DNA of 64,000 nt from Balanoglossus misakiensis (GCA_040954595.2 CM082578.2:9362001-9426000), one strand, 5' to 3'. Positions 26,574 through 38,620 are shown, counted from the first letter of the stretch. A program made the numbers and translations. Notes: generated from the letters alone by a model not told the origin.

Positions 26574-27277
26574 GAATATTTCAATACGTTTTACCCTGTT
26601 CCGTGTGATTCACTAACTTAGATACGCGGCCACGTAGAACTGGGGTACATAAACTAGCCAGACTCCCAATCACGGGAGCTGTAACGAAAAAAAATTGGAA
26701 ATTGTTACTGGTAGGTAAATAATAAGCCAGTAAATTGTGCTGACGAGTGATACTGGCGGATGGTCCGGTTATTTTTATACATTCCACGAATGAAAGCTAG
26801 GTCTGGTTTTGAAAATGTCGACTATTATTAGGCCTATCACCCCTGCCGTCGAACCCTTCCGCCCTCCTAATTTAGTTAGTTTAAATATTCAACCATTTCA
26901 AGTTCATATTTCACAGCTCTCTGTCAAACGTTGTACATTGTACTTTTAACTTACCACACAGTAACATAACTCGGCTCTGCGCACACGCGATGAAGAGATA
27001 GTAGCATATTCCGGATAGGAAACTGACTTGACTCATGCCAAGATCGCCAAGGCAACAGGACAGAAGCTTCCCTCCAACCAACAGACCTATAGGAACACGT
27101 GTCAAGACAAGGAAAATCCTGAGTTACCTGGCAAAGCTGTACATGTTGCCAGACTCTCGAAGTCACCGAATTCTGAAGCTGTTAATGCCGAGTAGTCATG
27201 TATTTCGCAACATTAACAAATTTAACGAGTTGAATATCTCCTGATTTTTTCCCTTTAACACACCTCTTTTCAAGTTT

Positions 27278-27362
<85 letters not shown>

Positions 27363-28519
27363 CCACCACCAACAATAACAACACCACCACCACCGCCATC
27401 ACCACCGACCTTAGCGTCGTCGTCACCACGCCCAATGACCATTACAACGACAACCATGTTCGTGTTACCATCCTTACCTATTCCACTGGCCATCAACGCC
27501 ACTGCCTGGTAGTAGCCGAAGTAAACAGCGTCGAAACAATACGGCGGCGCCATGATATACAGAAGCGTTATAGAGAACGATGAGGACAGAGCCGCGTAGA
27601 TGAAAACCACCAAAGTTACAAGGGCCAGTTGATAAAAATCTGCTCTCGGTCTGCTGGAGAACAAACGAGCTACATCTTGTAATTGGTCGCGAATGGAAAT
27701 CTCCACTTTCTGGCGAGTTTTGGTTTCTTCAACCCAAACGATGATGTAAAAAATCGTAAACGCCATCACGCCGACTGACATCCACAGGGGCGGGATGAAG
27801 CCGGCTTGTTCGATCCAGTGTCCAACCCCGATCTGAGAAAGAGAACCACCCAGATAGGCGGCAGTGTCTACAATTATGAGGCGCATTGTCAACTGTTCCT
27901 TCGTGGTTGTGTCTGTGATGTATGCTGAGGTGATGGCGAAGACAACAGGGAGGCCTCCGCTGCTTCCGTACACGACCTCGCCGATGAAGATATAGGCAAT
28001 GGGAAGGTCGAACTTTACAACGAACAACATATTGGTGGTGTAGAACAGTGTTCCGACTATTGGTATCAGTAGCGGGAGCTTCCTCCCGCCTCCCCGCTCA
28101 CTATAAGAACCTAAGAACGAGGCCGAGACCAGCGTCAACAAAGACGAAGTGGCACCAAACCCGAGGGTCCAGTAAGATGAAATCGCCTGCACTCGTTGTC
28201 CGAGGACATAATTAGGATCGCTCTTGTTAACGGCGCACACAGTCGACCGATTTTTCTCGTGTGATGAAGGAGTCGTGTAATTGAGTGACTTCCCCGCGGA
28301 CTGCGTCACAAACTCCACGCGCACCGAAACGAAGACTACCATGGCGACGAACGTTGTCAGGAAGACGACTGGTTCAACGGAGACGGCGCGGCGCAACCGG
28401 TCTCGCCGCCGAAGTTTCACGACCACGGTCGGTAAATTTGAATTAACCGAGTGGCCAATGAGGCGATCGGTTTCGCTTTCTAGAGGCGGTGGCGATTTTT
28501 TGTCTTCCCTCAACACCAT
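25891..28519 (-). CDS. SLC46-family transporter B, 5 exons
   Basis: Paralogue of A. Exons are 28519-27478, 27086-26955, 26678-26595, 26353-26197 and 25993-25891 (1518 nt, 505 aa). The N-terminus has the dileucine motif ETDRLI. The first extracellular loop has NYT and KNRST glycosylation sites. The loop 2-3 motif is GSYSERGGGRK as in A. The position equal to human SLC46A1 Glu185 is Asp (LIIVDTAA). The second half of exon 1 is almost identical to A even at silent sites, whereas the first half has diverged. The last exon is 103 nt, the same length as in A, and encodes ALQLWEFG followed by a Ser/Pro-rich tail. Reading past the exon 1 donor gives an artefactual poly-Asp stretch from an intronic (ATC)n repeat, which is not part of the protein. 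Substrate unknown. Confidence 0.92.
26091..26157. repeat. Imperfect (GA)n purine tract
   Basis: GA-rich low-complexity stretch in the last intron of SLC46-B, close to the exon 4 donor. Confidence 0.85.
26541..26570. repeat. (CT)n microsatellite
   Basis: About 15 CT units in intron 3 of SLC46-B, about 24 nt below the end of exon 3. On the minus (coding) strand it reads (GA)n. Confidence 0.95.
27281..27371. repeat. (ATC)n/(CAC)n microsatellite in SLC46-B intron 1
   Basis: About 27 ATC units followed by a few CAC units. It starts 115 nt into intron 1 when read on the minus strand. Its GAT reading creates the spurious poly-Asp tail of an exon 1 read-through ORF. Confidence 0.95.
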
Positions 28520-30429
28520 GGTGGAAAACGGACCGTCACGGTGCTATTTGGTCTCCGTGTCGGTTTGCCAAGCCGCTCTACACATCAACACCCGGCGTCC
28601 GTGAACGATAGTCAAATAATCCCCCGTAAAGACTTTCCCCTTCTGTAGCTTGCTGGAGTGAGTGAGCTCTTATCAATACACCAATAGAAGCGACGTCATT
28701 TTGACAATTGAAGCGAGGTCGCTCTCCACACGTAGAGGTCCACGTGAGAGGCACACGGTGTCCTTTAAATTTAATTAAACACATTCCCTCTATTCGACAG
28801 ATCTGACTTCGTTGATTTAACTATCCACATTTGCAAGACTGTCCCTGTCACGCAAAACTTCACTTTGCCTAAAATTTGACTGGCCAAGTTAACACCATTC
28901 CCCCTTATGAGGTGTGTATGCATAGGTATGATCATTATTTGATCGACATAATAACACACCTAAAAACTTTTTAACAGTTTTTTTTAAAACAAAAAAATGA
29001 AAACCACAGGAAACGTCAGACTGTCAGCAGTCAGTCCTCCACGTGTATATACTTTGTCTGAGAGACACAGACACTATTCGACACAAGCGACACGTACGTC
29101 GGCAGTCTAAAAGCAACCGTGGACGTTCTCTAAAATAGACCACACTGGCACAGATGTCTGCGTTTGAGAAAAAACAAACATAATTTTAGACGTTAATTAA
29201 ATTGGTGGCCCTGACGTCGATTGCAATTGTCGAGAGATTGCTATTAAAAAGGTGTTGTGTTGATCTGAATACGGTGCACCGTGTCGTGTTGGGGGAGTCA
29301 GAGACACATCGGAAACCTTGCACATCGTTGATCAACATCATTAATGCAAGCCTGTACATGAATGTCTTTCTCAGGTATATGAGTGTAGAGATCACACTTT
29401 CCCCCGGGCCCTGCCACAAACATGTCAGAAAAATCTGCATGTGGTTTTCTTGGCTGTGTATTCCATGAAAACAATCACAACGGTTTATAGTAAATAAAAC
29501 TAATATGCCCCCCCCCCCACACGATCGTTGGAAATCTTGCCAGGCAGTTCCGAGCTTGTATCTGTCATATACGTCAATCATTGACGTAATATCAGGCAAT
29601 AACCCGTGTTAATAGTTACCGATAAAGATGGACTGGAAAGACGCGGCTGTTGAAAATTGAGATCAATCGTAACCTATCACTTTCTCCTTATTTGTCACAA
29701 AATACAACTGGTTTAAAATCAGTATCCGCTTGTGCGGGTCATTTGCGTGAAACTGCTCTCTCTCTCTCTGTATGCTTACAAAACACCCATAGCCGTGTGC
29801 CACGCTTTTCGCTGCGGGAAAGCTCCATTCAGAATGCAAGAACCCGTGGTTGGCACATGATGCGGTTAATTGGTCCTTTTGTCATTTGGAATGAGAATGC
29901 TGCGAAAACATGTAAATGAAATTCAATGCCATAGTCCACAGTTGAGACACGTCTGGTGACTTGGACAGACAGAAGGATGGGCGGGGCATAATTCTAATGA
30001 CATTTTTATATTTCATTTGTAAATGAATCTACCATTTGCACGGCAAAATATTTTTCTCATTTATGAAATTAGATTTTAAATGAGAAAATACCGAATGGTT
30101 GGTTGCATCATAGACAGTAGACGGGGCGTAAGTTTCTTGCTTTGGTCACCGACGGTTGAAATGTAACGAGTGGTCAGCGCACGCAACCTTGAGACAACTG
30201 TTAAAAGTTTACTTAGTACAATGCCCATTGTTTCCCCTGTTGTTTCACAGTCCACAACCAGCAGCCAATATCGCCCGCTAGTCCTGAAAATGTTTGCGCC
30301 TTGTCTCACCATCCAGTTCGAAGTGCATCCCAGATGCTGATTCGTCGAGCCCGGGGGTTTCATTCACGGAACGACAGACAGACAGACAGTCAACAACCAG
30401 GCCGAGTCGATGTCGTCACCTAGCTTGTG
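28520..30429. other. Spacer between SLC46-B and SLC46-C
   Basis: About 1.9 kb of non-coding DNA holding the promoter of B and the 3' UTR of C. The 137-aa minus ORF (29186-29599) has no recognisable domain and overlaps a plus-strand ORF. A C10 run lies near 29509. Confidence 0.55.
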
Positions 30430-31714
30430 TTAGTGACCGGGCCTAGGACTTGATGTTTTTCGACCTCTAAACTCATAAAGTTGGAGGGCACTGAAAATAA
30501 GATAGCAATACCGAGTTTTATTGGGTTAAACTTCTGAATAACGAAAAATAAATATATATAGGAATGCAAAGGACGTGTGCAGCGTCAAGGGCACCAAAAT
30601 CTTTCTAAAGGACTAGAAAGTGATACATCACTGGCCAAATAAAAGTTCCCCAAAATTAGAAAACAAATCAATAAATATACTGACCCTATCATGGCCGATG
30701 TCATCACCAAGGTAGAAGCAAACACAAGATACACCGTATTTGGCATAAACTCGACTGTCGATGCGTACACGTTGTTGAAGACGAGAGGTGAGACAAACAA
30801 ACCGATTCCTTGTATTCCCCCGAGCAACGTAAATATCACACCTGAAATAGTATAGATGTGGGATGTGGGTAAGAACATGGCACATAGTGCAAATACAGAC
30901 AGAATACATACATATACACACGTATACACAGAGTACGTTTAGAATCTAAAAAGTATTTCAAGTGATCGATGTCGCACCGCCACGCTTTGAAGATTGACCG
31001 CAACTGATTTATACAAAATGGGGAAAAGGAAGTTTCAGCTTTGCGCTTAGGAATTAAAATGTATGTAATGTATTTTTTTATTTTGAAATGTCGATATTCG
31101 ACACTTTCTCGTGGACGTACCCAGTTCTTCCTGTTTTACAAGCTTGGACACACGACCGCGCAGAACGGGAAAAGTTAAACCTGATAGACATCCTACCAAT
31201 GGCGCTGTAAGAATAACACACGAGGGCAATATCAGTTAAAGACATTATCGGATGTGGCGGCCAAAGGGATTCAGTTAAAGATCACTAAAAATTGACTATA
31301 GATAGTGTTCCTGTTGCAATATGATAAATAAAAGCCGCGTTTGTCTTTCGAAAAGCAAAACACCTTAGTCTGCAAGTCTTGTCTTTGGATGCGATTGTGT
31401 GTACCCTTTGGCGTACGCCCTCAGCATGTATACATGTACTGTGTATCGTGTAGATACTAGTAGTTATTTGGAACTCACCAGCCAATATCATCCACGAGTT
31501 CTGCGCAAACGCAACGATGAGGTAAGATCCAACACCGGATAGGAAGCTGACCTGCACAATACCAAGGTCACCAAGGCAACACGATAGAAGCTTACCACCA
31601 ACCAGCAAACCTGTAAACAAACAAACAAACAAACAGGCAGTGATACAAATAATAATTTAAGTTATTGCGATATGTAACTGGTTTATTTCCACCAGCTTTG
31701 AACTCATTATATCG

Positions 31715-31749
<35 letters not shown>

Positions 31750-32931
31750 GTCGTCGTCGTATGCAAGGATTCGTCAAGATGAATACGTGCCGTTGCGACA
31801 CGTATGAGAGAGAAGAACACGGACCTCTCACGATAACGCAGTAAACATGATAAAGTTACTCCCACCGCGCCTCTTACCGATTCCGTTTGCCGAAAATGCC
31901 ACTGTCTGGTAGTAGCCAATATCCACGGCGTCGAAACAAAACGGCGGCGCTATGATGTACAACATGGTTATGACCGAGGACGATATCAGCATCGCCGTGA
32001 GGAAAAACACCGAAGACATCACCGCCAGTTTGCTTGCGTCTCCCCTCGGCTTGTTGGCGAACACCGCAACGGCATCTCTGAACTGATCGCAGGGGGAGAT
32101 GTCGACCCTTTGGAGCGCTTTGGTTTCTTCGAGCCAGGCGACGATGTACAGCACCGTGAGGAGGGTAACACCGAGAGACATCCACAGAGCAGGGAGGAAG
32201 CCCGCCCGCTTTATCCAGTATCCCACTCCTATCTGCGAGACACACCCGCCCACATAAATCGCACTTTCCGCGATTATTATACGCATTGTCAGCTGTTTTT
32301 TGGGGGTTATGTCCGAAATGTACGCAAATGCAATGGCGAACGTGGTGTACAGACCGCCGGTGGCACCGCGCAAGATTTCTCCAATGAAGAGATACGGAAC
32401 GGGAAGATCAAACATGATCACGACCAAAAGATTGACAATGGACAGCATCAGTCCAACGATTGTTATCAGCAGGGGCCGTTTCCTCCCACCTCCGCGCTCG
32501 CTGTAAGAACCAAGAAATAAGGCGGAGAACAGCATTAGGAGAGAAGAAGTGGCGTCCAATCCGAGCGACCAGTAGGAAGAAATTGCCTGCACTCTTTCTC
32601 CGAGGAGATAATTCGGATCGCTCTTGTTAATCACGCAGACACCCGATTCATTGCTGTCCTCTCCGTGAGTGGTGTAATTGAGCGACTCCCCAACGGCCTG
32701 CGTCAAAAACTCCACGCGCACCGTGCCGTAGGCGAGCATAAAGGCGAAAGTCGTCAAAAAGACGACGGGTTCTACATTGATGAGTCGGCGCAGTCGCCCC
32801 AGCAGTCCCGGTTCGGCGACCGCAGTCGAGAGACCAGAATCTGCGGCCGCATCACCGGAGAGCAAACGGTTCGTTTCCTTGGCTATGTCGTCTCCAGCTG
32901 TTGGCCACTTGGACCTCTCCTGCACGGACAT
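30430..32931 (-). CDS. SLC46-family transporter C, 5 exons
   Basis: Third array member. Exons are 32931-31878, 31610-31479, 31204-31121, 30841-30685 and 30490-30430 (1488 nt, 495 aa). The N-terminus carries the dileucine motif ETNRLL, and the first extracellular loop has NYT and NES glycosylation sites. Loop 2-3 reads GSYSERGGGRKRP. The Glu185-equivalent is Glu (IIIAESAI). Middle exons encode GLLVGGKLLSCCLGDLG, APLVGCLSGL and GVIFTLLGGIQGIG. The last exon is shorter than in A and B (61 nt), ending ALQLYEFRGRKTSSPRPGH. It is clearly related to A and B but more diverged, so it is an older copy. Substrate unknown; the SLC46A3-like sorting motif suggests endolysosomal membranes. Confidence 0.92.
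31712..31762. repeat. (ATC)n/(CGT)n microsatellite in SLC46-C intron 1
   Basis: ATC units followed by CGT units. It also starts 115 nt inside intron 1, matching the place of the SLC46-B repeat. Confidence 0.9.
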
Positions 32932-35900
32932 TTTCGCTGGTGTTCATGGACAAAATCGTGGTTGTTATGGACTGCAGCTGCGGAAGGTTATCTCCGACAG
33001 TGCATCAATCTTCACGGAGACAAATCTTTTCTCCTCTGTAATGGACAACTCCTCCTTCACAGAACAAAAGAAGCCCTCTGGTTGACCCATGGATGATTAG
33101 ATTGATCGATGGCCTTCACGTCCGTTAGCAGTTACTGGTTACGTAACAACTGATGCCATCACATGATCCCCTTCCGCCGTTTATGCGTGACAGAGAAATT
33201 AATCATTATTGCAAATATAAAAACGTATGGTTCTACCAATATGTGAGCTTAAGTGTCTTATCGTCATAGTCAAGGCTAGGTGAAGAATTTCATCCTTTTG
33301 CAATGCCATATGGTAAATCCATTGTCTTGTCAATAAAAGACTATAGAAAGTTGCTTATTTCTAGTCCAATATCTGGCCGTATTGTGTCCGCTTTGCTTCC
33401 AAAACCTAGCTAGTTTTGGAGGCAGATCAGACAAAATATGGCTAGAAATGTAGCAGACTACTTATTTCATTCACGCATGCATGTATATGTACGTACGTAC
33501 GTATGCGTGCACGCACACACCCACGCACAGGCTGATACAGACAAATGATCACTTATTCCACAAAAGCTCCTGTTGTTCTGTACACAGCACATAGCAAGTG
33601 CCGAGCGGCTGACAAATTTCATTCATTGCAGTACACTAGGTACTTCTATTTTTCCATTTTTCTGTTGAGCTGGTTCCGTTTGGAATGGTCTGATTGGCCA
33701 ACCTTTTTAACTTACTCCATACAGAAAGAGGTGCATGAGAGAAATCTTTCGTATGCAACTCATACAGACCCAATTTTGGGTGAAATTAGAAGGAAAAAAA
33801 TACTTCTATGGTCATGTACATAAATGTTTATTCAAAATTGTAAAAAATATGAAGTTGATAGTCAGTAAACTATTTTAAGTGTCACAGACAAAAGGTGACC
33901 AGTTTACAAGGTATACATTTACCTATGCAATATTTATTACCCACAGTACGGTCACTCCGAGGTTACCATGGAAAGCAGAGATCTACAGACAATCACCATT
34001 TTTTTCACCAGGTGGCTGCACAAGACAAGTGCGCCTCCACATGGACATTCGAAGACTCTGACACGCCCCTTTCACCCATATATGGGCATTATGTAAATTA
34101 GTAGTAAAGGTATTCCTTGAAGACATCGCAAGCTACTGCTCAAGTTATCAGCTTTTCAAAAACACATTTGATTTCTTTCGACGTAGCCTCTGAAATTGGA
34201 CCACAGACAACTGCTTGGGAATGTTTGACTGGTCTGCAATGCCCAAAATAACTGGTCCAAAACCTGGGCCACCATATATTTCAGACTGAACACTGGTTTG
34301 TCCTCAGTCCCTCTATTACATATAGAGGGCCTGTGGTTTGTACTTGTCCTAAGGGGTTTGAAATGCCCAGAATGGAAGTCAATAATTTACAAATTGTTGT
34401 GCACTATCTACTATCCAATGGTAAATGCAATTACCCATATCTCAGAAAAACTTAACCAGTACAAGATATACCGTATTGTCAACATTCAACCACGGTTCTA
34501 GTAACCATGGTTCAACAATGGACCAAGAGTTCTTTATCTAGATCAGAATACATACAGGTATTCAATGAAAATATGATCCTCACAGCTACTTCATAAGACA
34601 ATAATATTACATATATACATTCAGAACTCTTCTTTGGATTTCCATCATATGATGTGAAACTGAACTCTCCAAAAGAATCCAGGAGGAAAAAGACTGTTTG
34701 CATTATCTCTCATAACCAAATGCACTCTTGTTAAAATCTTTGTTGGATAAAAACAATATTTCAAGGAAAAACTTGCAGTTTAAAAGAGTAACCGTTTCAT
34801 TTCTTGGAAATTACAAATGTTTAGGACATTATCTATTTGCATCAATGAGCGGCACTGGATGTCATTGTCTGTTGAAGAAATGTTATTCTCTGCACTCTAC
34901 TATTAAGGTAGTGAGAATTGTTTTGGAAGAACACGACAAATAACAGATAATGCAGGTGATATTACCATATTGAATGCCTGTTATTTTTAGAAAACCTATT
35001 AAAATCAGAACAAAGACCTCATAAATGACCACAGCATCAGTATACCAGTATATTTCACAATGGAAATGCTGTGAAAAATTGGAAGTGCTCCCCGCAGGCA
35101 AATCCACCATGTGCATAAAAATTCAAAGCCGACTATGTCAGTAAAAAAGTTGGGTAAAATGTCAGTATTGCATAAAATGTATAAAACTTACTTAAATCAT
35201 CATGATCATCAAACATATTTTTGGCAAAATTTAGTTCAATTTACTATATATTCAGTATATTATTGCCTGTAGAGTGCAGTAGCTACACCATGCATAGCGT
35301 AGGTACAGAAACAATTCATTCACATCACTTCACTGCAGATCCTCTAAAACGCTAGGGCTAGTTGGGAAGTCAAATTACGACACACTGGTCTTTGAGGGTA
35401 TGCAACCAAGTGGTCGAGTCTTTGTATCATACTGAGCAAACATAACCAAACGTCAAAACTTTCAGATTATGCACTCTCTCCATCACTTGGAGATAATCTT
35501 CTCAACCTAGCAGACTTTCAACAACGTGTCTTTTGGCTCTTCCAGCTGAACACAGAGATCATACTCGGTGCAGTCACTTCGTTGGAATTCAGATGCTGAA
35601 AGTCTTTATGTCATGGTGCCTTGCAAAACTTGTTTTGTACAATTAATATATAAAATACAATTTCAATGCATGATGAACAAAGTAATGCCAACATGCAGAC
35701 ATATTTTGCATCCATAATGTAATAGTGTAACAGCCCACTTCTAAGAGTTTAGCAGGCCGGAAAAAAAAAACGAAAGAGTACTTTAACTTCCCCAGGTGAA
35801 AGGCACCATCATCTTCAATTACAAGGTTTGCCACACAAAAAAGAAACAAGGCAAAACAACAATATTGATTTACTGTAACATGATTGTCTCTTTGCAAATC

Positions 35901-36235
35901 ATTAGAGTGAATGAAAAATACACGATTTATGTCTTAAACTGAAAATTGTTTACTCTCCAACTACCTCACATTTGTGGTAGTACAAAATGCCTCATTTGTT
36001 AAGGAAGAACGTGATCTCACATTTATACCTGAGATACCTTTAAAATAATAAGGTAACCATATTAGAAGACTTACCAATCAACATTAAATCAAATCACTCG
36101 GTGATCAATTGTCTATAATATCCTGTACTTTCTCTTCTTCATGATCCTCCACACACACATAGTACACACACACATGGACAACACAAACTTGCACTGAAAA
36201 TCAGAACATTAAATCCTTCCCACTTGATTGTAGGA
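32932..36235. other. Spacer between SLC46-C and SLC46-D
   Basis: About 3.3 kb with no convincing exon. It holds an imperfect fold-back at 33356-33449 and a short alternating TACG/GCAC tract near 33485-33530. The remainder is AT-rich DNA with short ORFs. Confidence 0.55.
33356..33449. repeat. Imperfect inverted repeat (fold-back element)
   Basis: The left arm (33356-33409) and right arm (33410-33449) are inverted copies meeting at CCTAGCTAG. The left arm has an extra block of about 12 bp. The outer ends are ATTTCTAG and CTAGAAAT. It resembles a small non-autonomous DNA-transposon (MITE) remnant. Confidence 0.6.
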
Positions 36236-38620
36236 TCAGTTGACAATTCCTCTCTCTTCAGCCAATGGGTCTCTCTCCGGCAATGGCGTGTAGCCTGGCC
36301 TGGGTTCGTTGCATTGCAATATTCTGAAGAAAAAGACATAAAATCAGTAAAATGGAATTATTTAAATTGAAATGAATGACCATGGGTAGCAGAAAAAGAA
36401 CTTTTCTCAAGAAACGTGGTAATTCACATTGGATATCACTTTTGAATTTTCAAAATTTTGGTACTGTGGAAGTGGTTCTCTGGTTAAAAGAAATTTGAAG
36501 GAGGCAACACTTTCTTTATTTTGGTTTTATTTTATTTCTCACTTGAAATCAGTTTCACATAATCCACTCGATACAAAGAACATGTGATCACTTAATCACA
36601 AACTTTTCATTGATGCAAGGATGTGATTACTTGATACCATGCTAGTGCCCACACATATTGACACTTACGCTGTGATAACCATAGTTGAGACCAGAAGGCA
36701 GGCCATGGTGAAGAACACCAAACCTGGAGAAATCTCCACAGTCTCTGCATAGATGGTGTTGAAAATCACGGGTGAAAAACACATGCCTACGCCTTCAAAA
36801 CAACCCGCAGTTGCAAATGCAGTACCTGAAGTGGAAATACACAAGTGTTTATATTAAGATGGTCAAAAGAGTGAGAAAATAAGAGTGCTCTAACATATAT
36901 AATGCTTGTGAAAGTGCAGCCACAGCAAATGCCACATCTACACTCACGAAATTTACCTGTGCAAGACACATGCAGGGGTCACCTGTCATGAACTCCAATA
37001 ACTGGATGTCTTCTGCATGGCCAGGTACCCACTTACCTTGTTCAGATTCTTTGACTAACTTGGAGACCTGTGCTCTAAAGATCGGTATTGCCAGGAAACT
37101 GCATGCCCCAACTGCTGCAGCTGTGTTACCAAGAGAGCAAATTATTAATATACAGGTGATTTTTTTATGTGAGTGTGCGGTAACAAAGTGAAATGCTCAA
37201 AAATTATGTTTAGTGTTACAGTATCCGCCGGGGAGTGGACCAACCACTGTAGTTTACAGACCACAAATGTAATGTCTGATCTTTATTTTTCATGCTGAAA
37301 GTGGGATTATCAAATGTCGCCCAGTGGGAGCATGGAAAAGTTGATTTTACATTGTTTGTGGCTACTTGACTTACCAACGAACATCACGACAGGATCAGCA
37401 GCGAAGGCAATTAACATCAAAGAAACGATGTACGACACAATGGCGGACTGAATCATTCCCAGATCAGACAAACAGCAAGAAAGAAGCTTGCCTCCAACTA
37501 CCATACCTGCAAAATGCAAAAAAGTTTTGAATGAAATTACAATGCATTTTCATGTACAAATGTATCAGGGAGAGTGCCCCCTGGAGATTTAGAACAAGGG
37601 TTCAGAATGCTAAAATTGGATCTACGTACCCAAGGCGTTGAAAAGCAGCGTGGCGGCCACGTAGAATCCGATCAGAATGGTTGACCAACAGAAGGGAAAC
37701 GCGGTCACATAGAGAACAGTCAGGCCCAGTGCTGAGCTAACAACCAGTGTGATGATCACATTGTTGCTGAAAATAGCTATCAGTCGCCAGCGGCGGCCGT
37801 TGCTGTTGTCTCTGAAGAGTTGGTGGATGTCGAGCAGTTGTTCCTTCAGACTGAACCGGTGATCGGGATCGTAGATGACCGTCTCCGGGGTTAAAAATAT
37901 GGTGTACAGAACGGTCAACACGATTAGGACGAGCGACAGCAGAAACGGCAAGCCGAATCCTTTCGCGGCTAGAAGGAAACCGATTCCGATCTGGGAGAAA
38001 GACGCCGCAACTATGGACAGGAATTGCACGATGACGATGCGGTACGTCCTCTGCTGCTTGGTGGTCACGTCGGCGATGCAGGCGAAGAAGCCCGACAAGG
38101 CAGTGAAGAAGTTGCCCGTCGCGCCGCGCACGACCTCCGCGATGAACAGATACCGCAGCGGCAGGTCCAAGTAAATGACAATCAAGTAAATGGCACAGTA
38201 CACCGACAGACCGCCGCAGGGGATCATGCTGGCTATCTTGCGCCCAGCCTTGTCGCTGTACGAACCGATGATGGGCGCTGCGAATATCGACAGCGCGTAG
38301 CTCACCACGTCAAAGTACAGGATCCAGTACGAGCTCTCGGCCTGTATGGCGTTGTCCAACTGGTACTCGGGGTCGCTCTTATTGAGCTTCTCGCAGGTCG
38401 TGTTGCGGTGCAAGAAGCCACCTCCTGTCGGGCTGATGGAGGGCGACACGCCGTGGCTCACGGACACCGAGTGCTCCACGTACTGCACACGGACCGTCAC
38501 GCACGTTGTGTACGCCAGCATGAAGAGGAAAACGGCCGGTTCCACCGTAATGCAGCGCTGCACCCTGCGTCTGGCCACGTGTTCACCCTCCTCATATTCA
38601 TCATGCTCGGGGTCCATCAT
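36236..38620 (-). CDS. SLC46-family transporter D (divergent copy), 5 exons
   Basis: Most diverged array member. Exons are 38620-37630, 37506-37375, 37120-37037, 36825-36669 and 36323-36236 (1452 nt, 483 aa). Exons 2-4 are again 132, 84 and 157 nt. TM1 starts VEPAVFLFM. The extracellular loop is longer, Ser/Gly-rich and has the glycosylation site NTT. Loop 2-3 has the standard MFS spacing GSYSDKAGRK, unlike A-C. The position equal to human SLC46A1 Glu185 is Gln (IVIVQFLS). The N-terminal dileucine motif of A-C is absent; the N-terminus is acidic (PEHDEYEEGEH). The C-terminal tail reads GYTPLPERDPLAEERG. The motif KLLSCCLSDLGM is kept. It probably represents a separate SLC46 subtype with a different substrate or coupling. 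Function is inferred from family only. Confidence 0.92.

Noticed and set aside
27281-27371. CRISPR-like regular repeat
   Set aside because: It is a simple trinucleotide microsatellite without spacers, in a eukaryotic intron.
27182-27477. Poly-Asp and poly-Met tails in minus-strand ORFs after SLC46-B exon 1
   Set aside because: They come from reading an intronic (ATC)n repeat past a consensus donor at 27477. The three sister genes splice at the same place.
29186-29599. 137-aa minus-strand ORF between SLC46-B and C
   Set aside because: No domain, overlaps an opposite-strand ORF and lies in spacer DNA.
34500-34516. Further X-box-like string (GTAACCATGGTTCAAC)
   Set aside because: The half-site spacing is wrong by two bases for the consensus.
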